A stretch of DNA of 10,520 nt, taken from assembly GCA_947074135.1 (NCBI GenBank), contig CAMTOL010000059.1:1-10520 (forward strand). The letters run 5' to 3'. This document shows positions 1 through 7,521 of this stretch, in pieces (position 1 is the stretch's first letter; the number at the start of each line of letters is the position of its first letter). The stretch comes from an uncultured Rikenellaceae bacterium (lineage in GTDB: Bacteria; Bacteroidota; Bacteroidia; Bacteroidales; Rikenellaceae). Both the position numbers and the translations under genes were made by a program. The notes beneath the pieces were generated by a model. That model ran no database searches. It was not told the origin of the DNA and worked only from the letters and a program-made list of their open reading frames with translations.

Positions 1-5
1 AAATA

Positions 6-62
6 TTTGGTGTGATTTTTAATTTCACACCAAAGATAATAATTTCACACCAATTGGTGTGA
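6..62. repeat. Cluster of four TTGGTGTGA inverted-repeat arms
   Basis: Four copies of the same 9-base word are packed into 57 bases. TTTGGTGTGA (6-15) and TCACACCAAA (25-34) form a perfect 10-bp inverted repeat with a 9-base loop. TCACACCAATTGGTGTGA (45-62) is a perfect 18-bp palindrome. The 13-mer AATTTCACACCAA is repeated exactly at 21-33 and 41-53, and TTGGTGTGATTTT at 7-19 and 54-66. Each arm can pair with more than one partner, so alternative hairpins are possible. No gene overlaps it. It could be a tandem operator for a gene beyond the left edge, or an intergenic repeat element; the sequence alone does not decide. Confidence 0.8.
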
Positions 63-66
63 TTTT

Positions 67-91
67 GCGTAAATAATATCAATATTCACGC
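67..91. repeat. Imperfect 25-bp palindrome
   Basis: GCGT at the left end and ACGC at the right end bracket an AT-rich core that is nearly self-complementary, with mismatches at 71/87 and 76/82 and around the centre (79). It starts five bases after the TTGGTGTGA cluster. Its first seven bases, GCGTAAA, recur in the stem of the following terminator (125-131, and inverted at 140-146). It may be part of the same regulatory or repeat region. Function unknown. Confidence 0.45.
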
Positions 92-117
92 AACTACTAA
101 CGAGGGTTTGTATAATG

Positions 118-153
118 AAAAAGAGCGTAAACTGCTGTGTTTACGCTCTTTTT
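118..153 (-). terminator. Strong intrinsic terminator after tRNA-Lys (bidirectional)
   Basis: AAAAAGAGCGTAAAC (118-132) pairs perfectly with GTTTACGCTCTTTTT (139-153) across a 6-base loop, giving a 15-bp stem with T-runs on both strands. It lies 32 bases past the mature 3' end of tRNA-Lys, so it most likely ends the gap/tRNA transcript. The A/T symmetry means it can also stop plus-strand transcription arriving from the left edge. Confidence 0.85.
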
Positions 154-185
154 GCAATTATTATTACATTATGTTAATAACAAAG

Positions 186-258
186 TGCTCCCTCTGGGGT
201 TCGAACCCAGGGCCCCAACATTAAGAGTGTCGTGCTCTACCAACTGAGCTAAAGAAGC
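186..258 (-). tRNA. tRNA-Lys, anticodon CUU
   Basis: Read on the minus strand this 73-base gene folds into a complete cloverleaf. The acceptor stem is GCTTCTT/AGGGAGC (with G-U pairs) and the discriminator is A73. The D arm is GCTC-AGTTGGTA-GAGC. The anticodon stem is CGACA/TGTTG with loop CTCTTAA, putting anticodon CUU at 223-225, which reads the lysine codon AAG. The T arm is CTGGG-TTCGAAC-CCCAG. CCA is not encoded, so the 3' end must be added by CCA-adding enzyme. It lies 71 bases downstream of gap on the same strand. No Bacteroidota -7 element is visible in that gap, so it may be processed from the gap transcript. Confidence 0.95.
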
Positions 259-268
259 ATTGTTTGTA

Positions 269-296
269 GTATGAGTGCCGTTCAAGGCACTCATAC
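269..296 (-). other. Stem-loop between gap and tRNA-Lys
   Basis: GTATGAGTGCC (269-279) and GGCACTCATAC (286-296) form a perfect 11-bp stem with a 6-base loop. On the minus strand it starts about 33 bases after the gap stop codon and ends 10 bases before the tRNA 5' end. No T-run follows it in either direction, so it does not look like a standard intrinsic terminator. It may protect the 3' end of gap mRNA after RNase P cuts the tRNA out of a joint transcript (inference). Confidence 0.6.
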
Positions 297-329
297 CTCT
301 ATCTTTGTTAATAATCTTAACGAAAAAGA

Positions 330-1433
<1,104 letters not shown>

Positions 1434-1586
1434 TTATTTTATATTTATTAAAGCTTATTTATTCGTTTTTAAGAGTGTTGTGATACAAAAATCTTTCATT
1501 TAGCATAAATATTAATGCGCAGAATGTATTTTATATGTATCTTTAACGCATAAATAGATTATTTATTACACTTTTAAGACATTATT

Positions 1587-2198
1587 ATGAAGAAAATTAT
1601 TCTAGCAATCGCTCTGTCTGTCGTTTCCGTAGCTCAGCTCAACGCCCAGACTCTTAAAGATTTATTAAACTCATCGACAGTCAATAACGCCCTAACATCC
1701 ATCACCGGTGGCAAAGAACTCAACGCTAAAAATATTAGTGGTACTTGGTCCTATACCAAACCAGCAGTTGAGTTTAAGGGTAACAATGCGCTCAAAAATG
1801 TTGCAGGTAGTGTAGCTTCAACCGAATTTAGCAATAAGCTAGGCGAATATTTCACCAAAATAGGCATCACTGAAGGCGCACTAAGCTATACTTTCAATAA
1901 TGACGATACTTTTACAACTAATATCCTAAAACAAAATCTTAAAGGTAGTTATGCTATCAATTCGGAGGAGAAGTCAATCACGCTTACTTATAGTGTTGCT
2001 GGAAAACTCAATCTTTTCAAGATTAAAGCACTTGTTACTATATCATCAAACTCGCTATCTCTGCTTTTTAATGTCGATGATTTATTAGAGTTTCTTACAA
2101 AAGTATCTTCTAATGTCAACAATAAAACTTTTAGTTCGTTAAATACGCTATTGAGTCAGTATGATGGTATGCGTCTTGGTTTTGAATTGAAAAAGTAA
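1587..2198 (+). CDS. Secreted DUF4923-like lipocalin-type protein
   Basis: A 203-residue exported protein. Residues 1-20 form a signal peptide: MKK, a hydrophobic core, then LNA before Gln21, suggesting cleavage there. There is no lipobox cysteine, so it is probably a soluble periplasmic or surface protein. A helical stretch follows. From about 50 the ISGTWSYTKPAVEFK motif, the later YTFNNDDTF segment and the alternating strands resemble the DUF4923/lipocalin-like proteins common in Bacteroidales, whose function is unknown. The final QYDGMRLGFELKK is also typical. It converges with the ompA-like gene and shares a terminator with it. Its promoter is not clear; TATCTTTA at 1538-1545 is a one-mismatch -7 element at a suitable distance, but no good -33 box is present. 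The family name comes from recalled motif resemblance. Confidence 0.85.
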   Translation: MKKIILAIALSVVSVAQLNAQTLKDLLNSSTVNNALTSITGGKELNAKNISGTWSYTKPAVEFKGNNALKNVAGSVASTEFSNKLGEYFTKIGITEGALSYTFNNDDTFTTNILKQNLKGSYAINSEEKSITLTYSVAGKLNLFKIKALVTISSNSLSLLFNVDDLLEFLTKVSSNVNNKTFSSLNTLLSQYDGMRLGFELKK

Positions 2199-2234
2199 AT
2201 TATTTGGACTTTTTGTTTAATGGCGACCTATAAA

Positions 2235-2277
2235 AAGCGGAGTATCTTTGTTCGAAAAGATACTCCGCTTCTATTTT
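2235..2277. terminator. Bidirectional terminator between converging genes
   Basis: AAGCGGAGTATCTTT (2235-2249) pairs perfectly with AAAGATACTCCGCTT (2256-2270) across loop GTTCGA, a 15-bp stem. TTTTTAT follows on the plus strand (2274-2280), and the complement of TATAAAAA (2229-2236) gives a T-run on the minus strand. It can therefore end both the DUF4923-like transcript and the ompA-like transcript. Confidence 0.85.
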
Positions 2278-2297
2278 TATATTCTAAAGATATAACC

Positions 2298-3470
2298 TTA
2301 TTCAATAATCACTGTTCTGTTAAGTTCAGGATCAGAGAAACGGTTGTTTGACGCTCCTTCAGCTTTCTTAAGAAGTTTGCTAGGAGAGATGCCATATTTG
2401 TTAACCAATAGGTTGTAAACATACTGCATACGTTGTTCGCTGATTCTTTGGTTAACAGCTGCTGAACCAGTTGCACTGTCTGCAGAACCGATAAGAGTAA
2501 ATACTTTATTCTTGTCGTTCTTCATAGCATTGTTTACAAAGAAGTCAAGATTAGTCAGCTCTTTTTTGTCAAGCGTTGTTTTACCAAGACCAAAGAATAG
2601 TGCTACTGGAGCAGCTTCAGAGCTAGCCTTCTCAATAACTACGTCTGCTGGTTTAGAGCGAAGTTTTTCAATCTCAGATGCAAGTGCTGCGTTGTTTTCA
2701 ATAAGAACTTTCTTTGCAGACTCAAGTTCATTGATTTGTTTTTCGTATGGAGTGTAGTCTGGAGTAATTGGAGCTTGAACGCGTTTGAAGCTTTTAACTT
2801 TGCCCAAACGGACAGTTATTCCAAGTGATGCACCAACTGGAATATCAATTTTGTTGTTGATAGTTGAGCCATCAGCGTTTCCGTGTAGAATTGCAGAATG
2901 AAGATCGAGGTTGATATCCACAGTGCGAGATACTCTAAACTTATTAAGTATACCTACATTCGTAGATATCTCATTGTTGTTTTTTTTATTGGTAGTTCCT
3001 TCAATATGTGCCCAACCAAAACCAACGTAAGGAATTATTTCGTAAACACGACTCTCTTTGTAGCCTCCAAGTGCGTTGCTAATGTTCCACATAAAGTCTG
3101 CGTGAACGTTAATGAAGCTGAACTTTTGAAGTGTGTTGCTTACGTTGAATGGACTTGAGTATTTTGTTGAGTATTGGCGCATATAAGGAGAGTAGTTTCC
3201 TAGCAAACGTACACCGATAGTTGGCGTAATCCATTTTCCGATACCTATTTCATACATAGGTACAATTCTTTTGCTAAAATCAGCGTTTTGACCTCCTAAG
3301 TAGATAGCAGCACCTGCTCCTCCTTGAATATAGAAATTATCGAAAAAACCGTTGTTTGTTTCGTAAGGACCTCTAACTACTTTGTTCGAGGCATTGCGAT
3401 TGTTGTTTTCTTGCGCGATACCTGCAATGACGATAAAGAGCGCAATAATTGTTGTTACAATTTTTTTCAT
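2298..3470 (-). CDS. OmpA-family outer-membrane protein (beta-barrel plus peptidoglycan-binding domain)
   Basis: A 390-residue envelope protein expected to link the outer membrane to peptidoglycan. Residues 1-19 are a signal peptide ending in AGIA before Gln20. Residues about 40-225 show the alternating aromatic/glycine pattern of a membrane beta-barrel. Residues about 240-272 are a short coiled-coil linker rich in Glu, Lys and Leu. Residues about 285-390 are an OmpA C-terminal domain: GSADSATGS with Asp331 and ISEQRMQYV with Arg347 occupy the positions that bind diaminopimelate in this family. The chain stops at NRTVIIE, where homologues have NRRV-E/I, so the domain has a short end and Thr in place of the second Arg. 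The ATG start lies in an A/T-rich context. The 5' leader can form a long stem-loop. Closest named relatives would be the abundant Bacteroidales OmpA proteins; I do not assign a symbol. Confidence 0.92.
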   Translation of the reverse strand: MKKIVTTIIALFIVIAGIAQENNNRNASNKVVRGPYETNNGFFDNFYIQGGAGAAIYLGGQNADFSKRIVPMYEIGIGKWITPTIGVRLLGNYSPYMRQYSTKYSSPFNVSNTLQKFSFINVHADFMWNISNALGGYKESRVYEIIPYVGFGWAHIEGTTNKKNNNEISTNVGILNKFRVSRTVDINLDLHSAILHGNADGSTINNKIDIPVGASLGITVRLGKVKSFKRVQAPITPDYTPYEKQINELESAKKVLIENNAALASEIEKLRSKPADVVIEKASSEAAPVALFFGLGKTTLDKKELTNLDFFVNNAMKNDKNKVFTLIGSADSATGSAAVNQRISEQRMQYVYNLLVNKYGISPSKLLKKAEGASNNRFSDPELNRTVIIE

Positions 3471-3496
3471 TCTGTTAAAAATTAGGTTAAATAACT

Positions 3497-3559
3497 AGTT
3501 GCAATAGATAGTTTTGTTGTTTTTTTAGTTCTTTTTTGCATTAAGCATCTATCGCTACT
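3497..3559 (-). promoter_or_regulatory. Predicted 5' stem-loop of the ompA-like mRNA
   Basis: On the minus strand AGTAGCGATAGAT (3559-3547) can pair with ATCTATTGCAACT (3509-3497). Twelve of the 13 positions pair, one as G-U, with a single A/A mismatch, enclosing a 37-base A-rich loop. The upstream -7 element (3572-3565) would place the transcription start within a few bases of the stem's first base, so the mRNA would begin with this hairpin. This resembles the 5'-terminal stem-loops that stabilise ompA mRNA in enterobacteria. The role here is inferred. Confidence 0.5.
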
Positions 3560-3564
3560 CGGGG

Positions 3565-3572
3565 CAAAAATA
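3565..3572 (-). promoter_or_regulatory. Likely -7 element of the ompA-like gene
   Basis: TATTTTTG on the minus strand fits TAnnTTTG. No TTG occurs at the expected -33 position, so the match is partial. The start site would fall near 3557-3560, giving a leader of about 90 bases that begins with the stem-loop at 3559-3497. Confidence 0.5.
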
Positions 3573-3605
3573 GTAAATTAATTTCACTACTTTAATTTTT
3601 TATGT

Positions 3606-3642
3606 AAAAAAAACGATAAGTGTAGTGTAAGATACTGCACTT
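3606..3642 (-). terminator. Probable terminator of the alaS-M23 transcript
   Basis: On the minus strand AAGTGCAGT (3642-3634) and ACTACACTT (3626-3618) pair at eight of nine positions with one C/A mismatch and a 7-base loop. Eight T residues (complement of 3606-3613) follow four bases later. It lies about 30 bases past the stop codon of the M23-like gene. Confidence 0.5.
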
Positions 3643-3671
3643 TTTGTGTAATATAGCAAGATAATATTAGA

Positions 3672-4565
3672 TTAATCGAACGATTGCATAGCAACCTCTG
3701 CAATCTTGCGCATACGAGCTGAAGAGCGCATATCTAGCTCGGCAAAGAAGTAGGGTAGTGGATCCACATTTTTCCCGTTGAGCAATACTTCATAGTGTAA
3801 GTGAGGTGCGTAAGATAGCCCTGAATTGCCGGTAAAAGCGATTATGTCGCCTCTAACTACACTTGAGCCAGGTCGAACCAAGACTTTGTCTAAGTTAGAG
3901 TAAACGGTCTTGTATTTTGAGTGGTTAAGAGTTACGCTAAGTCCCGATGTGTTGCCTTTTGTTTCTATCTTTTCGACCACTCCATCGGCAGTTGCAAAGA
4001 CAGCAGTTCCAGTCGGCACAGCATAGTCCACTCCTCTATGAAAATGTTTTGATTTGTAAAATGGGTGAATCTTTACACCGTAAGAGGCTGCCAATAGTTC
4101 TAAATCTTTATTGTCGATAGGTTGAATTGCGGGAATTTGGTTAAATTTTTTGCGTTCTTGTTCGATTTGTTCTATTTGGGCAGTCATATTAACACGCTGA
4201 ACCATTACTCTTTGTTGAGTGCTTAATAGTTTGGTCGAGAACATTTCTCCCAGTTCATTATTGCTTAGTTTCTCTAAACTTTCGGCTGTTACGACCTTCC
4301 TGCTCTCAACCGAATCTTGATATGGTTCGGCTTCAAACACAATTTTATATATGCTTTTATCTCGTTGGTCAATATTTGCAATAACCTGTTCTAGAGTATC
4401 AAAACTTGTTAATAGTTCATTATATGTGTTCGATAATCTTGATGTACTCTGTTTTAACTCATACTCAATTGGGGTGTCAAAGAATATTGAAAAGAGCAGG
4501 TAGTAGAGTACTGCGAACCCTACTGCATACAATAGTCTAAATATCCATTTGACGAATCCCTGCAC
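3672..4565 (-). CDS. Membrane-anchored M23 (LytM) peptidase-like protein with altered active site
   Basis: A 297-residue protein: a basic N-terminus and one membrane helix at about 11-29, then a helical, probably coiled region at about 36-140, then a LytM domain at about 165-275. M23 enzymes are zinc endopeptidases that cut peptidoglycan cross-links in the periplasm. The zinc ligands are present: His176 and Asp180 (HRGVD) and His257 in HLHYE, with His255 as one catalytic His. The second catalytic His, in the usual Y-A-H-L motif, is Asn224 here (VYSNL), and the preceding YGN motif is also lost. It may be weakly active or act as a binding or activator protein. The start is GTG: an in-frame TAA lies only two codons upstream and the membrane helix follows at once. 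No promoter is visible in the 91 bases after alaS, so the two are probably co-transcribed. It is a paralogue of the gene at 7522. Confidence 0.9.
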   Translation of the reverse strand: MQGFVKWIFRLLYAVGFAVLYYLLFSIFFDTPIEYELKQSTSRLSNTYNELLTSFDTLEQVIANIDQRDKSIYKIVFEAEPYQDSVESRKVVTAESLEKLSNNELGEMFSTKLLSTQQRVMVQRVNMTAQIEQIEQERKKFNQIPAIQPIDNKDLELLAASYGVKIHPFYKSKHFHRGVDYAVPTGTAVFATADGVVEKIETKGNTSGLSVTLNHSKYKTVYSNLDKVLVRPGSSVVRGDIIAFTGNSGLSYAPHLHYEVLLNGKNVDPLPYFFAELDMRSSARMRKIAEVAMQSFD

Positions 4566-4656
4566 TTTTTTTTAATCTAAGAATAGTAAATAATAAATGG
4601 TATTTGATTAATAGTTAATTACCTCGATTAATCTTAATCATTAACCATTAATTAAA

Positions 4657-7275
4657 TTATAGGTTCTCTTTAATCGTTGAAACAGCAATATTTATTGCCT
4701 TCTCAATTCCCGAAATATCTTTGCCACCAGCCGATGCAAATTGGGCTTGTCCGCCTCCGCCTCCGCCAATTGCCTTAGCTGCTTCACGAACAATGTCGCC
4801 TGCCTTCAAACCAGCTTTAACAAGTGCTGCGCCAAGTGCAACGCAAACTTGAGGGCGGTCACCATAGTTAGTAGCAAGTACAACTGCTGCGTGGTCGTTT
4901 GATGAGGTTATCTGTTGTGCAACGTTTTTAATTGATTCTGGAACAATCGATAGTGAGCGAGATATGATAGTACAATCTTTATAGAGTTCAGCCATTTCGG
5001 TCAATTCTCGAATCATAAACTTATCTCTCGATTCGCGAATTAGCTCCATTTGAGATGCAATTGTAGCGTTTTCGTTTATGAGTTTTTGGAGTCCGGCTGT
5101 AAATTGTTTCGTGCCAAGCATTTCGCTAAGTTCGCGAAGCACATCTTCTTGATCGTAACAATGTCCTTCTGCGTGTGAGCCAGTGATAGCTTCAATGCGA
5201 CGAATACCAGCCGAAGAGCTTCCTTCGCTGATAATTCTGAACAGACCAATCGAACCAGTTGCCCCTACGTGCAGACCACCGCATAACTCAACGCTATCTC
5301 CAAAACCGATAGTGCGAACTGTGTCGCCATATTTCTCGCCAAAGAGCATCATTGCGCCACACTTTTTAGCATCTTCAATCGAACATTGACGATTCTCTTT
5401 TATTGGGTGGTTAGCTCTAATCTGAGCGTTAACCTTTTTCTCAACTTCTCGTAGCTGTTCAGGTGTAACTTTAGAGAAGTGTGAGAAGTCGAAACGAAGA
5501 TAGTCAGAAGTTACGAGCGAGCCTTTTTGTTCGACGTGCGTTCCAAGTACCTCACGAAGTGCGGCGTGCATTAGGTGGGTAGCAGTGTGGTTTGAAGCCG
5601 AAGCGGTACGTTTCTCTGTGTCAACTTTAGCTGTAAATTCGCTTTGAAGCTCGTCGATAGGTGGAAGATTGTCTGCAATATGTACAGTTAAATTGTTGTC
5701 TTTAATAGTATCTGTAATGTGAATGGTGCAGTTCTTGTCTTTTGATTCGAGTACCCCAGTATCTCCAACTTGACCACCACTAGCTCCGTAGAATGGAGTT
5801 TTGTCTAACACGATTTGGTACGAAGTTTTAGTCTTGCTTGCCACCCTGCGGTAGCGAGATATATGTGCTTGGCAACTTGAAAAGTCGTAACCTACAAATT
5901 CACTTTTTTCGATAGCTTTGAGTTCAACCCAGTCGTCATTTTCAACTGCTGCAGCCGAACGAGAACGCTCTTTTTGTTTCGAGAGCTCTTTTTCGAAGCC
6001 TTCTATATCGATTCTAATCCCTTTTTCAGCCATAATTAGCTCAGTAAGGTCGATAGGGAATCCGTAAGTGTCGTAAAGCAAGAAAGCGTCAACGCCACTC
6101 ATCATTCCGTTTTCGAGTTTCCAACCGCCATTTTCAATCAGCGCGATACCAGTAGAAAGAGTACGCAAGAACGAGTTCTCCTCCTCTCTGATAACGTTAG
6201 TGATTAGCTGCTCAGATGCTTTTAGTTCAGGGAATTGCTCGCCCATTTGTCCCACTAGTGTTGGTACAAGTTGGCAAATAAATGGTTCACGAACTCCAAG
6301 ATATGTGTAACCATAACGCACAGCACGACGCAAAATACGACGAATAACATATCCAGCCTTTACATTCGAAGGTAGTTGACCGTCGGCAATTGAGAATGAG
6401 ATAGCGCGAAGGTGGTCAGCAATAACGCGTTGAGCTATTGTCTCCATTTTTTTGTCAGCTGCGTTTTTTTCGGGCTGAAGTTCTGCAATTTTCTTGAGCA
6501 GCGGTTGAAAAACATCTGTGTCGTAGTTACTGCGTTTTCCTTGCACAACCATACAGAGGCGTTCGAATCCCATACCAGTATCGACGTGACAAGCCGGAAG
6601 TGGAATAAGTTTGCCGTCTGCCAATCGGTTAAATTGCATAAATACGAGGTTCCAAATTTCGATTACTTCTGGATTATCTTTATTGACGAGCGACGCACCG
6701 TCCACACTCACTGTATCCTCTCTTAGGTCGTAGTGAATTTCAGAGCAAGGTCCGCAAGGTCCAGTTGCTCCCATCTCCCAGAAGTTATCTTTTTTATTGC
6801 CTTTTAGTATATGACTCTCTGGCAGAAATTGTCGCCACAGATTGTGTGCTTCTTGGTCGAAAGGCACTCCATCTTCGTTGCTGCCTTCGAAAACAGTTGC
6901 ATACATACGAGATGGGTCGAGTTTGAACTCTCCGACGAGTAGTTCCCACGCCCACGCTATTGCCTCTTGTTTGAAATAGTCGGCAAACGACCAGTTGCCC
7001 AACATTTCGAACATAGTGTGGTGGTATGTATCGTGTCCAACTTCCGAAAGGTCGTTGTGTTTGCCGCTCACTCTCAAACATTTTTGAGTATCAGCTACGC
7101 GAGGCGATTTGGCGGGTTCGTTGCCTAGAAAAATATCTTTAAACTGGTTCATACCAGCGTTGGTAAACATTAGAGTAGGGTCATTTTTGACAACCATTGG
7201 CGCCGATGGCACGATAGTGTGTTTTTTTGAAGCGAAAAAATCAAAAAATTTCTGGCGAATCTCTTGTGAGGTCAT
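4657..7275 (-). CDS. alaS: Alanyl-tRNA synthetase
   Basis: Charges tRNA-Ala with alanine in the cytosol. With the ATG at 7275 it has 872 residues, the normal length. The class II catalytic domain spans about 1-240, with GHDTYHHTMFEMLGNWSF near 80-97 and the acidic/aromatic FWEMGATGPCGPCSEIHYD stretch near 165-183. A helical tRNA-recognition region follows to about 450. The editing domain has its zinc ligands His563 and His567 (HTATH) and Cys665 and His669 (CGGLH). The C-terminal DHHA1-type domain holds GGGGGGQAQFASAGG near 837-851. Every key residue is intact. The reading frame stays open for 31 more codons to an ATG at 7368, but family members begin at the Met-Thr-Ser-Gln-Glu-Ile-Arg stretch, so I place the start there. 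It is followed by an M23-like gene and diverges from a second M23 gene. Confidence 0.97.
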   Translation of the reverse strand: MTSQEIRQKFFDFFASKKHTIVPSAPMVVKNDPTLMFTNAGMNQFKDIFLGNEPAKSPRVADTQKCLRVSGKHNDLSEVGHDTYHHTMFEMLGNWSFADYFKQEAIAWAWELLVGEFKLDPSRMYATVFEGSNEDGVPFDQEAHNLWRQFLPESHILKGNKKDNFWEMGATGPCGPCSEIHYDLREDTVSVDGASLVNKDNPEVIEIWNLVFMQFNRLADGKLIPLPACHVDTGMGFERLCMVVQGKRSNYDTDVFQPLLKKIAELQPEKNAADKKMETIAQRVIADHLRAISFSIADGQLPSNVKAGYVIRRILRRAVRYGYTYLGVREPFICQLVPTLVGQMGEQFPELKASEQLITNVIREEENSFLRTLSTGIALIENGGWKLENGMMSGVDAFLLYDTYGFPIDLTELIMAEKGIRIDIEGFEKELSKQKERSRSAAAVENDDWVELKAIEKSEFVGYDFSSCQAHISRYRRVASKTKTSYQIVLDKTPFYGASGGQVGDTGVLESKDKNCTIHITDTIKDNNLTVHIADNLPPIDELQSEFTAKVDTEKRTASASNHTATHLMHAALREVLGTHVEQKGSLVTSDYLRFDFSHFSKVTPEQLREVEKKVNAQIRANHPIKENRQCSIEDAKKCGAMMLFGEKYGDTVRTIGFGDSVELCGGLHVGATGSIGLFRIISEGSSSAGIRRIEAITGSHAEGHCYDQEDVLRELSEMLGTKQFTAGLQKLINENATIASQMELIRESRDKFMIRELTEMAELYKDCTIISRSLSIVPESIKNVAQQITSSNDHAAVVLATNYGDRPQVCVALGAALVKAGLKAGDIVREAAKAIGGGGGGQAQFASAGGKDISGIEKAINIAVSTIKENL

Positions 7276-7345
7276 TATAGTATTGAGTTTGTAATTAATA
7301 ACTTTTTTTGTTTCTATCGTTGGGTCTATAGCAATAAAGCATAAT

Positions 7346-7362
7346 TTTGCTACGTTAGCAAA
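7346..7362. repeat. Short palindrome in the alaS leader
   Basis: TTTGCTA (7346-7352) and TAGCAAA (7356-7362) form a perfect 7-bp inverted repeat with a 3-base spacer. TTAGCA also occurs at 7355, 7369 and 7414. It lies between the proposed alaS promoter and start codon, a position where it could act as an operator or mRNA hairpin. E. coli alaS is autoregulated at a palindrome near its promoter, but nothing here shows the same mechanism. Confidence 0.4.
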
Positions 7363-7408
7363 GAGCACTTAGCAGTATTTTAACGTAAAAACATTGCGAT
7401 TTAGCCTA

Positions 7409-7416
7409 CAAAATTA
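7409..7416 (-). promoter_or_regulatory. Likely -7 element of alaS
   Basis: TAATTTTG on the minus strand matches TAnnTTTG. The -33 box is poor. It gives a leader of about 125 bases before the ATG at 7275. The -7 element of the divergent M23 gene lies inside the region this promoter would use upstream. Confidence 0.5.
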
Positions 7417-7428
7417 GCAGTTTTTTTC

Positions 7429-7436
7429 TAACTTTG
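7429..7436 (+). promoter_or_regulatory. Likely -7 element of the divergent M23 gene
   Basis: TAACTTTG matches TAnnTTTG exactly. A -33 TTG is not evident. The leader would be about 80 bases, ending in the AGGGAG sequence before the GTG start. It is only 12 bases from the opposing alaS -7 element, so polymerase bound at one could exclude the other. Confidence 0.5.
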
Positions 7437-7509
7437 TGCATATTTAGGTAGTGTAAATAAATATACGACGTTTTTTTTAGTTATTAGTAACTCAACACAT
7501 AACTATTTT

Positions 7510-7515
7510 AGGGAG
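7510..7515 (+). promoter_or_regulatory. Shine-Dalgarno sequence deciding a GTG start
   Basis: AGGGAG lies six bases before GTG at 7522. Clear Shine-Dalgarno sequences are uncommon in Bacteroidota, and none of the other genes here has one as good, so it supports GTG 7522 over the in-frame ATG at 7543. Confidence 0.55.
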
Positions 7516-7521
7516 AATTTT

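Noticed and set aside
115..177. Short plus-strand frame ATG AAA AAG ... resembling a signal peptide of about 20 residues
   Set aside because: It runs straight through the perfect terminator stem, so its composition is explained by that structure. There is no promoter or ribosome-binding support.
4566..4656. AT-rich nested inverted repeats (GATTAAT/ATTAATC inside AATGGT/ACCATT) between alaS and the M23-like gene
   Set aside because: The pairing is weak, AT-only and interrupted, with no T-run tied to it. I would not call it a terminator or a regulatory element.
7276..7368. 31-codon in-frame N-terminal extension of alaS from an ATG at 7368, or an alanine-containing leader peptide
   Set aside because: Alanyl-tRNA synthetases begin at the residue encoded near 7275. 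The extension has no stop codon that would make it a leader peptide, and it overlaps the TTTGCTA/TAGCAAA palindrome. The alanine content is not unusual.
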